A stretch of DNA of 62,283 nt from positions 1 to 62,283 of the forward strand of contig JAHLMM010000002.1 of assembly GCA_018920365.1 (NCBI GenBank). Reading direction: 5' to 3'. This document shows positions 49,444-58,862 of the stretch, one piece after another. Each line of letters begins with the position of its first letter. The first letter of the stretch is position 1. Made by a program: the position numbers and the translations under genes. The DNA comes from Candidatus Aenigmatarchaeota archaeon (GTDB taxonomy: Archaea; Aenigmatarchaeota; Aenigmatarchaeia; CG10238-14). The notes beneath the pieces were generated by a model, which worked only from the letters and a program-made list of their open reading frames with translations, searched no databases and had not been told where the DNA came from.

Positions 49444-51306
49444 ATGAAAAAATTCTTGTTAATTCTAGTCTTGTTAACAATAGCGAATGTTTATGCTGAA
49501 GAATATTCATCATCAATAAAAATAATAGGAGTGAGAACAGATGGAACAGGTGTTGAAGGCAATTTAACAGTAGAGGTTCAACCTGGAAAAGGAAGAATAT
49601 TGGTTGACACTTATCCTTTACAAGGACTGTTTACACAAGATTCTGAAAGAACTGCAGTCAAAGTTGCATCTGAAATAACTAAATTTGATTTTTCAAAATA
49701 TGATGTCATTTATTCTATTTCAACACCTGGAGTTACAAACGTAGATGGTCCTTCAGCTGGCGCTGCTATGACTATTGCAACTATTGCAGCTGTTCAAAGA
49801 AAGCAGATTAGTCCTGCTTTTTCAATTACAGGTACTATAGAAGAAGATCATTCAATTGGAAAAGTTGGAGAAATATTTGCAAAAGCTAGAACGGCAGCAG
49901 ATTCAGGTGTATCATTGTTTTTGATACCTGAAGGTCAAAGAATGCAGATTCAATATACAAGAAAAGTTAGAACACCATCACCAGGTTGGAGAATAGAAAC
50001 TATTGAACCTTATTCGATTGATACAATAAAATATGCTAAAGAAAACTGGGGAATGGAAATAGTTGAAGTTGGAACAATAGAAGAAGCTTTGGAATATGCT
50101 TTCAAAGAGATTCAACCGAGAAGGGGTTTTGCAAACTATACTTTACCTGAATTTGAATTGAATTTCAAATCAGCGAATGAAAAATATAATCAGTTCGATA
50201 GCTTTGCTAAAAATGCTATACAAAGAGGTCAATCAAGCTACAGAAAAGCTGAATCTAAATTACAGTCCACATATTTACCTGAAAATGTAAAGCAAGACTT
50301 AAATTATCTGTTAAAACAGTCAAAAGAGTTGCTTGATGAAGCAGATAAGCTGCTTAAAAGTGGCTATAAATATTCTGCTGGAAACAATGGATTCAAGGCA
50401 AGTGTATATTCACAAACAGTTATTGATCTAATAAACTATTATTCAGCATCAAATGCAAATAAAAATCTTGTAATTGAAAATAAAATCAATCAATTGAAGA
50501 CAGAATTAAAAGAAACAAAGCCATATGTAATTGAAAAAGTTCAAGGTTCTATTTGTGACAAAAATCAGTTTGAATGGTCTGTAATAGCATTGCAAAGAAT
50601 AACTTATGCTGAAAATAGAATTAATAACATAGACAATGAAGATGTTTTTAATTCTTTCTTTGATTTGAATGTTGCTGATGAATGGATAAAAATATCAAAA
50701 GAGTTTTCTGACAAAATTGTAATAACATCAAATGACAAATGTCAAGAAAGATTTGAATCAAAAGCAAGAAATCTAATAGATCAGGCTGAAAACTCAATAA
50801 ATTATTTGCAGTCATTAAACATATATCATAGCATTGATTCATATCTTGATGCTGCCAAGACAGAATATGAAAACGGGTTTTATTCTGTTGCAATAATAGA
50901 TGCTTACACTGCAAAGGCAAGAGCAGACGCATTGAAAAATTACAATGAAAAAAGCATTGAAAAAATATATGAAGATTTCAATAAAACTCAAATGACACCA
51001 AACAATCTAATAAGCACAATATTTTATGAACATTCGATGTTCTCAATGTATAAAGCTGCTGTTGATAGTTCAGATGAAAATGCAATAGAGTCGATGCAGC
51101 TTTTGAAATCAGCTGAAGCTGTGAATGAAGGATATGAGTATATATCATCCAGAATTGAATCAGAATCTAACATAAAAACAGAAATAGTCATAATAATATT
51201 GTGTGCATTGTTAACGACTTCTATAATTTATATAGTAATCCTTAAATCAAAGACTTCTATTAAGAAAAAGAGGATTGTTAAAAAAAGGTTGACTATTAAA
51301 AAGTGA
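49444..51306 (+). CDS. Secreted Lon-like (S16/COG1750-type) serine protease, C-terminal TM
   Basis: Signal peptide at MKKFLLILVLLTIANVYA; GPSAGAAMTIAT; GTIEEDHSIGKVGEIFAKARTAADSGVSLFLIPEG; start corrected to 49444. Confidence 0.82.
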   Translation: MKKFLLILVLLTIANVYAEEYSSSIKIIGVRTDGTGVEGNLTVEVQPGKGRILVDTYPLQGLFTQDSERTAVKVASEITKFDFSKYDVIYSISTPGVTNVDGPSAGAAMTIATIAAVQRKQISPAFSITGTIEEDHSIGKVGEIFAKARTAADSGVSLFLIPEGQRMQIQYTRKVRTPSPGWRIETIEPYSIDTIKYAKENWGMEIVEVGTIEEALEYAFKEIQPRRGFANYTLPEFELNFKSANEKYNQFDSFAKNAIQRGQSSYRKAESKLQSTYLPENVKQDLNYLLKQSKELLDEADKLLKSGYKYSAGNNGFKASVYSQTVIDLINYYSASNANKNLVIENKINQLKTELKETKPYVIEKVQGSICDKNQFEWSVIALQRITYAENRINNIDNEDVFNSFFDLNVADEWIKISKEFSDKIVITSNDKCQERFESKARNLIDQAENSINYLQSLNIYHSIDSYLDAAKTEYENGFYSVAIIDAYTAKARADALKNYNEKSIEKIYEDFNKTQMTPNNLISTIFYEHSMFSMYKAAVDSSDENAIESMQLLKSAEAVNEGYEYISSRIESESNIKTEIVIIILCALLTTSIIYIVILKSKTSIKKKRIVKKRLTIKK

Positions 51307-51381
51307 AAATAAATTTTTTTTAGATAAATTCATTTAAATCTCATTAACAAAATAAAGTTTTATTTTTGATGTGGTGGTTTT

Positions 51382-53154
51382 TTGAAACTAACTGATAATG
51401 CATTGACACTACTGAATTTAAGATATTTAAGAAGAAATGAATATGGTGAAGTAATAGAAACACCTGAACAACTTTTCAGAAGGGTTGCTCACGCCATAGC
51501 TATAGTTGAGAGGAAATATGGAAAAAGTGACGAAGAAATAAAAAAAATTGAAGAAGAGTTTTACGAGCTCATGACAAGTTTAAGATTTCTGCCAAATTCA
51601 CCAACATTAATGAATGCTGGTACTAATTCAGGGCAACTGTCTGCTTGCAATGTCTTACCATTAGAAGATTCCATGGAAAGTATTTTCGAAACCATTAAAA
51701 ATGCAGCGATTGTTCAAAAATTTGGCGGTGGAACTGGTTTTTCCTTTTCAAAATTAAGACCAAAAGGAGATAAAGTAGGCTCTACTGGCGGCATAGCAGC
51801 AGGTCCTGTTTTCTTTTTAAATGCGTTTGACTCTGCTTTAAAGGGTATAAGACAAGCACATAGAAGGTTTGCAACAAACATGGGAATATTGAGAGTTGAT
51901 CATCCAGATATTTTTGAATTTATAGATGCTAAAAAACAAGAAGGTGTCATTACAACATTCAATATTTCTGTTGGTATAACAGACAAGTTTATGCAAGCAG
52001 TAAAAAACAATCAAATGTTTGACCTTGTTAATCCTAGAAATGGAAAAACTGTAATGAGATTGCCTGCAACAGAGATATTTGACAAAATTGCTAAAAATGC
52101 ATGGAGCAATGGTGAACCAGGACTTGTTTTTATTGATAGGATGAATAATACAGCGTCAAATCCAGTTCCTCATTTAGGTCCAATAGAAGCGACAAACCCT
52201 TGTGGCGAACAACCATTATATCCATATGACTCTTGCAATTTAGGATCAATAGATGTTTCTAAAATGATTAAAGATAAAGAGATTGATTGGGTTTTGCTAG
52301 AAAAAACTGTAAAGTTGTCTGTAAGATTTTTGGATAATGTTATTGATTCAAGTTTGTTTGCATTAAAAGAAATAGAGGAAAGGACAAAAAGCATAAGAAG
52401 GATTGGTTTAGGTGTAATGGGTTTTGCTGATATGTTAATAAAGCTTGATATTGCTTACAATTCTGATCAAGCATTAGAATTGGCTGAAAAATTGATGAAG
52501 TTTATAACAGAAAAAGGAAGGGAAATGTCTGTTGAGCTTGGTGAAGAAAGAGGTTCTTTTCCTGAATTTGAAAAAAGCATATGGAACGGAAAATATAAGG
52601 CATTAAGAAACTCAACAATAACAACAATTGCACCTACAAGCAATCTAAGCATTATAGCTGGATGTTCTCACAGCATAGAGCCAATTTTTTCAATAACATA
52701 TATTAGAAATGTAAAAGACTCTCTTGGAACAAATCTTGTTGAGACTAATCCTTTGTTTGAAGAGATTGCTAAAAAAAGAGGATTTTACTCTGAAAAATTA
52801 ATGAAGCAAGTTTTGGCCAAAGGAAAGCTCAACGGAATTGATCAAATACCTGACGATGTTAAAAGAGTTTTTGTTGTTTCGCATGATATTTCACCTGAAT
52901 GGCATGTAAAAATGCAAGCTACATTCCAAAAATATACTGATAATGCAGTGTCAAAAACAGTAAATCTTCCAAACAATGCAACTGTTGATGATGTGAAAAA
53001 GATATACATGCTTGCTTATGATTTAGGATGCAAAGGAATAACTGTTTATAGAGACGGTAGCAGGGAAAAGCAAATAATAAACATACCAAAAGAGCAAGAT
53101 GATGCTGAAAAAATAATAGAAAATTCTGGTGGTTGTGTTACTTGTCACTTATGA
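51382..53154 (+). CDS. nrdJ: Ribonucleotide reductase, class II-like, without ATP cone
   Basis: SACNVLPLEDSMESIF, NPCGEQPLYPYDSCNLGS, C-terminal GGCVTCHL; start TTG. Confidence 0.88.
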   Translation: MKLTDNALTLLNLRYLRRNEYGEVIETPEQLFRRVAHAIAIVERKYGKSDEEIKKIEEEFYELMTSLRFLPNSPTLMNAGTNSGQLSACNVLPLEDSMESIFETIKNAAIVQKFGGGTGFSFSKLRPKGDKVGSTGGIAAGPVFFLNAFDSALKGIRQAHRRFATNMGILRVDHPDIFEFIDAKKQEGVITTFNISVGITDKFMQAVKNNQMFDLVNPRNGKTVMRLPATEIFDKIAKNAWSNGEPGLVFIDRMNNTASNPVPHLGPIEATNPCGEQPLYPYDSCNLGSIDVSKMIKDKEIDWVLLEKTVKLSVRFLDNVIDSSLFALKEIEERTKSIRRIGLGVMGFADMLIKLDIAYNSDQALELAEKLMKFITEKGREMSVELGEERGSFPEFEKSIWNGKYKALRNSTITTIAPTSNLSIIAGCSHSIEPIFSITYIRNVKDSLGTNLVETNPLFEEIAKKRGFYSEKLMKQVLAKGKLNGIDQIPDDVKRVFVVSHDISPEWHVKMQATFQKYTDNAVSKTVNLPNNATVDDVKKIYMLAYDLGCKGITVYRDGSREKQIINIPKEQDDAEKIIENSGGCVTCHL

Positions 53155-53189
53155 GTAAATAATTTAAGTGTTATACATATTTTAACATT

Positions 53190-53780
53190 ATGAGAATATT
53201 ACCTCGTATATTGTGTGCTCTAGCTATAATTGGATTGGTATATTGGGGTTGTGCCGAAACTGTTAGACTCACATCGGTTAATGATGCAGAAAAATATCAA
53301 CAAACGCCAACTGTTCAATTAGCAGCTGCACAGGAATTAATAGTAATTCCATATGGGTATCATGAATGTGAAAGAACAAAATTCAAACTAACATATTATA
53401 ACCCTCTTCGAGGTGGTATTAATTGTGATGATGATTGTACGAGAACAGCAAACGGTACTAGGATTATTGGAGATGATGGGAATACTATATCAGAATATTG
53501 GTTTGATGGAAAAAAAGGCGGGGTTGCATGTCCACCTAAATATCCTTTTGGAACAGTGTTTGTAATTCCTGGGTATGATATACAGTTTGTTTGTATAGAT
53601 AGAGGAGGTAGAATAGTTGTAGAAGATGGTGTCGTAATACTAGATATACTTTATGACGATGGAAAAAGGAAAGGTGATAATGGCTATGATCATCCTAAAG
53701 CAAGTGATGGTACTGTGCTAAGTGGTATAGTTGATGGTTATGTATATTCAAATAACTGTGAAATAATCTCTTCAAAGTAA
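53190..53780 (+). CDS. Secreted 3D-domain (double-psi beta-barrel, MltA-like) protein
   Basis: ACPPKYPFGTVFVIPGY...CIDRGGRIV...LDILYDD; N-terminal hydrophobic segment with Cys. Confidence 0.7.
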   Translation: MRILPRILCALAIIGLVYWGCAETVRLTSVNDAEKYQQTPTVQLAAAQELIVIPYGYHECERTKFKLTYYNPLRGGINCDDDCTRTANGTRIIGDDGNTISEYWFDGKKGGVACPPKYPFGTVFVIPGYDIQFVCIDRGGRIVVEDGVVILDILYDDGKRKGDNGYDHPKASDGTVLSGIVDGYVYSNNCEIISSK

Positions 53781-53862
53781 TATTAAAAATCTTGTCTATA
53801 CAAAATAAATTCTTTTAAATCACTTTACACAAAATTCAATCTATCCTTATTAAAAATAGGGG

Positions 53863-56367
53863 GTGTGTTTTATGGTTAGTGACATTTCTAAAATTAAAAA
53901 GAGAGATGGAAGAATTGTAGATTTTGACCAAGAAAAAATTTCAAATGCTATTTGGAAAGCTGTAAAAGCTGTTGGCGGCAAAGACAAAAAACCTATTTCT
54001 GAATTGACAAAAAAAGTTGTTGATCTTTTAAAGCAACAGTTAAAAGATGGACAAATACCTGATGTTGAAATGGTTCAAGATTGCGTTGAAAAAGTGCTTA
54101 TAGAGGAAGGGCATGCAAGAGTTGCCAAAGCTTATATAATCTATAGACAAAAAAGAGCTGAACTGAGAAAGGAAAAAGCTGCATTGCTTGAAAAAGAAAC
54201 TACTGATGAAGTTGATAAACAATTTGATGTCAATGCACTTAGAGTTTTAAAGTCAAGATATTTGAGAAAAGATGAATCAGGCAAGCTTATAGAATGGCCC
54301 AAACAACTTTTTACACGTGTTGCCATAAATGTTGCATTGCCAAACATAATATATGATGAAAGTGTTTATGATATAAATGCTAAGCAAAAACAACATCCTT
54401 TTGAAGAATTTAATTTAAACCAATACAACAACCAACTTAAAATTGGTAAATACACATTGAACAAATATCATGTAGAAGCCTTGAAAAGTGTTTATGATTA
54501 CATGAATGAACATGGCAAAATCAAAGTTTCTTGGTCAAAATTGACTGAAATGATTAGTAAAGGTGAATTTGACAAGTATGAAAAAACAATTGATGAATTT
54601 TTTGATTTAATGGTCAGCAAAAGGTTTATGCCAAACACACCAGCCATAGCAAACTTTGGTGCTTCGCTCGGTTTAGGTTCTGCGTGTTTTGTTCTTGATA
54701 TTGACGATTCACTTGATAGTATAATGAGTACGCTGCTTAAAGCGTCAAAAATATTTCAAGCTGGCGGTGGTTTAGGATATAATTTCTCAAAACTTAGACC
54801 TGAAGGTGATTATGTCAGCACAACAGGCGGCAAGTCTTCTGGTCCAATAAGTTTTATGACATTATTTGACAAGATGACAGATGTTATCAAGCAAGGTGGT
54901 ATGAGAAGAGGAGCAAACATGGGTATATTGAATATAAATCATCCTGATATTGAGAAATTTGTCAAAGCAAAAGAAGGTAACAAGATGTTGAAAAATTTCA
55001 ATATTTCTGTGCTTGTAATGCCTGATTTTTGGGAACATTATGAAAAAAACAAACCATATCCTCTTGTAAATCCACGAAATAAAAAAGTAGTGAAATACAT
55101 CAATCCTAGACTGCTTTTTGATATGATTGCTTATCAGGCATGGGAATCAGCAGAACCAGGTGTAATATTTTTTGATCATGTTAACAAATATAATCCATTT
55201 TATGAGTATATAGGACCAATTGTAACAACAAACCCGTGTGGTGAAGTTTTGTTATATCCAAATGAATCTTGCAATCTCGGAAGCATAAATGTATGGAATT
55301 TTGTGAAAAAAGATGAAAACAAAGTAGATGTTGATTGGGATAGGTTAAAAGAGACTGTAAGATCTTGTGTAAGATTTTTAGATAATGTTATAGACATAAA
55401 CAAATATCCTTTGGAAGAAATAAGAGAAATGACTTTTTCGACAAGAAAAATTGGTTTAGGTATAATGGGTTTGGCTGATCTTTTGTTTGAACTTGAATTG
55501 CCCTACAATAGTGAAGAAGGAAGAAAGTTTATGGAAAAGTTAATGGAATTTATAAATTATTGGTCAAAAGTTGAATCAATTGAACTTGCAAAGAAAAGAG
55601 GCAAGTTGCCTTTCTTTGAAAAAAGTTTTTACAAAGATGGTAAGTTGCCATTTGCAGGATTTTATGATAAACAAAGCTGGAATTTTGATTGGGACAAATT
55701 AGCTGAAGAAGTGAAAAAACATGGAATAAGAAATGGATACACAACTGTAATTGCACCAACTGGAAGTATATCAATGATTGCTGGCTGTAGCAGCGGTATA
55801 GAACCTGTGTTTACATTGGTTTATGAGAAAAATGTTGCTATAGGTAGCTTTTTCTATGTCGAACCTGTATTTGAAAGGGCTATGACTGAAGAGGGATTAT
55901 ATGATGATGCATTGCTAAAGGATATTGCATTAAACAAAGGTAGTGTTCAAGGAATAAAATACATACCACCAAAAATGAAAAAGATATTTGTAACAGCAAT
56001 GGACATAAAACCTGAAGATCACATTAAAGCTTTAGCCTCATTCCAAAAATGGGTTGACTCTAGCATATCAAAAACAAATAATTTGCCTGCAACAGCAACT
56101 GTTGAGGATGTTAAGAAGATTTATACACTTGCTTACAAACTTGGATGCAAAGATGTAACTGTTTACAGAGATAGCTCAATACAAGAACAAGTTTACGTTG
56201 CCCCAACTGTTGAAAAAAAATCACAAAAGATTGATGACAATGGTGTTTCAAATGGAGAAATGCCTTCTGCAAAAAAATTGACAAATTGTCCTGAATGTAA
56301 TACTATACTCGTACATGGCGAAGGTTGTGTAACATGTCCTAACTGTGGCTGGGGGTTATGCAAATAA
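53863..56367 (+). CDS. nrdJ: Ribonucleotide reductase, class II-like, with N-terminal ATP cone
   Basis: ATP cone KKRDGRIVDFDQEKISNAI; GSACFVLDI, QGGMRRGANMGIL, NPCGEVLLYPNESCNLGS; C-terminal zinc-finger-like Cys cluster. Confidence 0.92.
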   Translation: MCFMVSDISKIKKRDGRIVDFDQEKISNAIWKAVKAVGGKDKKPISELTKKVVDLLKQQLKDGQIPDVEMVQDCVEKVLIEEGHARVAKAYIIYRQKRAELRKEKAALLEKETTDEVDKQFDVNALRVLKSRYLRKDESGKLIEWPKQLFTRVAINVALPNIIYDESVYDINAKQKQHPFEEFNLNQYNNQLKIGKYTLNKYHVEALKSVYDYMNEHGKIKVSWSKLTEMISKGEFDKYEKTIDEFFDLMVSKRFMPNTPAIANFGASLGLGSACFVLDIDDSLDSIMSTLLKASKIFQAGGGLGYNFSKLRPEGDYVSTTGGKSSGPISFMTLFDKMTDVIKQGGMRRGANMGILNINHPDIEKFVKAKEGNKMLKNFNISVLVMPDFWEHYEKNKPYPLVNPRNKKVVKYINPRLLFDMIAYQAWESAEPGVIFFDHVNKYNPFYEYIGPIVTTNPCGEVLLYPNESCNLGSINVWNFVKKDENKVDVDWDRLKETVRSCVRFLDNVIDINKYPLEEIREMTFSTRKIGLGIMGLADLLFELELPYNSEEGRKFMEKLMEFINYWSKVESIELAKKRGKLPFFEKSFYKDGKLPFAGFYDKQSWNFDWDKLAEEVKKHGIRNGYTTVIAPTGSISMIAGCSSGIEPVFTLVYEKNVAIGSFFYVEPVFERAMTEEGLYDDALLKDIALNKGSVQGIKYIPPKMKKIFVTAMDIKPEDHIKALASFQKWVDSSISKTNNLPATATVEDVKKIYTLAYKLGCKDVTVYRDSSIQEQVYVAPTVEKKSQKIDDNGVSNGEMPSAKKLTNCPECNTILVHGEGCVTCPNCGWGLCK

Positions 56368-56376
56368 ATTTAATGT

Positions 56377-57567
56377 ATGAATAATATTGTCATGCCTAAC
56401 TTTGAATTTAAAATAAAACATCAAGACGATAAATGTCTTGCAAGAATTGGTGAAATAAAGACAAAACACGGTAAAATTGAAACGCCTGTATTTTTACCAG
56501 TTGCTACAAATGCAAGTGTAAAATCATTAACGACAAGAGATATGCTTGAATTAAATGCTGAAATTTTAATGGCAAACACATATCATCTGTTTCTTCGTCC
56601 TGGTTTAGATGTCATTGAATCTCATGGTGGTTTGCATAAATTTATGAATTGGTCTTTACCATTAATGACTGATAGCGGCGGTTTTCAAGCATTTAGCCTT
56701 GGTATTGGTGCTAAACATGGTGTTGGAAAAATAGCAGGTGAAGCAAAGCAGATAAAAAAGATAAAACATGCCAAAGTAAATGATGATGGTGTTATTTTCT
56801 ATTCACAATATGATGGGAAAAAAGTATTTCTCACACCTGAATTATCAATACAAATACAGCAAATTTTAGGATCAGATATTATGCTTGCGTTTGATGAATG
56901 CACTTCGCCATTAAGCAATTATAATTATAACAAAAAAGCTATGTTAAGAACTCACAAATGGGCTGAAAGATGTTTGAAAGCAAGAGAAACTGATCAAGGT
57001 TTATATGGAATAATACAAGGCGGGATCTTTAAAGATTTAAGAGAGCAAAGTGCAAAATTCATTTGTTCGCTTGATTTTGATGGAATTGCAATAGGTGGTT
57101 CTTTTGGAAAAAATGAAATGTATACAGTCTTAGATTGGTTGAGTAAAATAATAACAAGAGACAAACCTGTCCATCTGCTAGGAATAGGAACAATTGAAGA
57201 TTTTTTCAATTCAATTGAAAGAGGTATAGATAGCTTTGATTGCGTGACGCCAACAAGATTAGCCAGAGTTGGGTTTGCTTTTATAAGACCTGAAGATGGC
57301 GGGAATGTAAAAAACAAATTTAGAATTGATATTGGAAGAGCTGAATATAAAAAAGATCAAAGACCAATAAGTGAAGTGTGCAATTGCTATACTTGCAAAA
57401 ACTATACAAGATCCTATTTAAGACATTTATACAATGTAAAGGAATTAGCGTTTTACAGACTAATGAGCATACACAACTTGAACTTCTTCTTACAATTGAT
57501 GAAAGAAATAAGGAAATCAATCAAAAATTCATCATTTATCGAAATGAAAAATGAATGGTTGAAATAA
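56377..57567 (+). CDS. tgt: Bacterial-type queuine tRNA-ribosyltransferase
   Basis: MTDSGGFQAFSLG, DIMLAFDECT, GIIQGGIFKDLREQSA, GIDSFDCVTPTRLARVG, zinc site CNCYTC...H. Confidence 0.92.
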   Translation: MNNIVMPNFEFKIKHQDDKCLARIGEIKTKHGKIETPVFLPVATNASVKSLTTRDMLELNAEILMANTYHLFLRPGLDVIESHGGLHKFMNWSLPLMTDSGGFQAFSLGIGAKHGVGKIAGEAKQIKKIKHAKVNDDGVIFYSQYDGKKVFLTPELSIQIQQILGSDIMLAFDECTSPLSNYNYNKKAMLRTHKWAERCLKARETDQGLYGIIQGGIFKDLREQSAKFICSLDFDGIAIGGSFGKNEMYTVLDWLSKIITRDKPVHLLGIGTIEDFFNSIERGIDSFDCVTPTRLARVGFAFIRPEDGGNVKNKFRIDIGRAEYKKDQRPISEVCNCYTCKNYTRSYLRHLYNVKELAFYRLMSIHNLNFFLQLMKEIRKSIKNSSFIEMKNEWLK

Positions 57568-57597
57568 TTTTAAATAAAAACAATTCAATATTTTTTT

Positions 57598-58860
57598 ATG
57601 AAATATATTTTACTCCTACTTCTATTTCTTATATCAGTTGCAGTAATCGTTGCATATAAGACAAATGCAATCACTGGTTATCAAATTTTACCTGCAACAC
57701 AATATGATTGGCCACAAGTGCAGCATGATCCACAAAGAACAGGAAAGGCAAATGAAAATTTGGGAACAAATTTTAGAGTTGTTTGGAAATACAAATTTCA
57801 TCCAGAAAGAGTTTATCCACAAACTCAAGCTATTATTTATAGTGGAAGGGTTTTTGTTGGAACTGAATCTGGCAATTTATATGCATTTGATGCTGCTAAT
57901 GGGAATGTTTTATGGGTTTACAACGCCGGTTGCCCTATTCTAAACAGTGTTGGTGTTGCTAATGGAAATACAAGAACAATGGTTTATTTTGGTTGTATGG
58001 ACGGTGCAGTTTATGCAGTTGGCGCAAGTGACGGTAGACTTGTATGGAGAAATCAATTATCAAAAGTTGGTTTTTCAACTGCTCCTGTAATAGCTGATAA
58101 TAAAGTAATGTTAGGTGGTAGGGATGGAATATTTTATGCATTAGATCTGAACGACGGTCATGTAATATGGCAATATAATGCAGGTTCACCAATTTTACAA
58201 ACAGCTGCATGGAGCAATAACAAAGTTTTCTTTGGTACAATGGATTTATACTTTTATGCATTAAACAGCAACAATGGACAATTATTGTGGAAAAGCAACA
58301 AGCTTACTGGTTATATAATAAAAGATTATTGGCCTGTTGTAGTTGAAGGAAATCCTTCTTATGTTTTTGTTAGAACAACTTCTTATACAACAAACTTTTA
58401 TGCATTTAATGCTGACACAGGCCAACAAGTGTCAACATCGCAATTGCCACAAGAACCAAAAATAGTAATGAATGGCGCTATGGCGCCACCTTGTGTCATC
58501 GACTCAACTAGAATTGTTATACCAGCACTTTTACCAGGAGAAATATATAGAACTGGCTGGGGTACATTGAATTTGCAGACATGGTCTGTTAATAGTTTTG
58601 GAGGTCAAGGCGGAAATCAAGATGAAAATATGGCTGTTTCATGTTCACAAAACCTAGTGTTAGCAATGCATGTCCAAGAAATGAATGCACAATTTACAGG
58701 TGCTTATAATTTGAATACAGGATCATGGATTGGCATATCACCTGCTTCAACATTTGAAATGAGTTCAAACACACAAGGCGGTGGAACAAATCCAGCATCA
58801 ATATCAAACGGTATGTTTTACCATATAGTATATCACGAATTGATTGCAAGGAGAGGTTAA
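57598..58860 (+). CDS. Exported PQQ-like beta-propeller protein
   Basis: Signal anchor; repeats GNLYAFDAANGNVLWVYNAG, GAVYAVGASDGRLVWRN, GIFYALDLNDGHVIWQYNAG. Confidence 0.88.
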   Translation: MKYILLLLLFLISVAVIVAYKTNAITGYQILPATQYDWPQVQHDPQRTGKANENLGTNFRVVWKYKFHPERVYPQTQAIIYSGRVFVGTESGNLYAFDAANGNVLWVYNAGCPILNSVGVANGNTRTMVYFGCMDGAVYAVGASDGRLVWRNQLSKVGFSTAPVIADNKVMLGGRDGIFYALDLNDGHVIWQYNAGSPILQTAAWSNNKVFFGTMDLYFYALNSNNGQLLWKSNKLTGYIIKDYWPVVVEGNPSYVFVRTTSYTTNFYAFNADTGQQVSTSQLPQEPKIVMNGAMAPPCVIDSTRIVIPALLPGEIYRTGWGTLNLQTWSVNSFGGQGGNQDENMAVSCSQNLVLAMHVQEMNAQFTGAYNLNTGSWIGISPASTFEMSSNTQGGGTNPASISNGMFYHIVYHELIARRG

Positions 58861-58862
58861 TA

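Noticed and set aside
53781-53862. Riboswitch (cobalamin) upstream of class II RNR
   Set aside because: Short AT-rich leader without conserved B12-box-like sequence.
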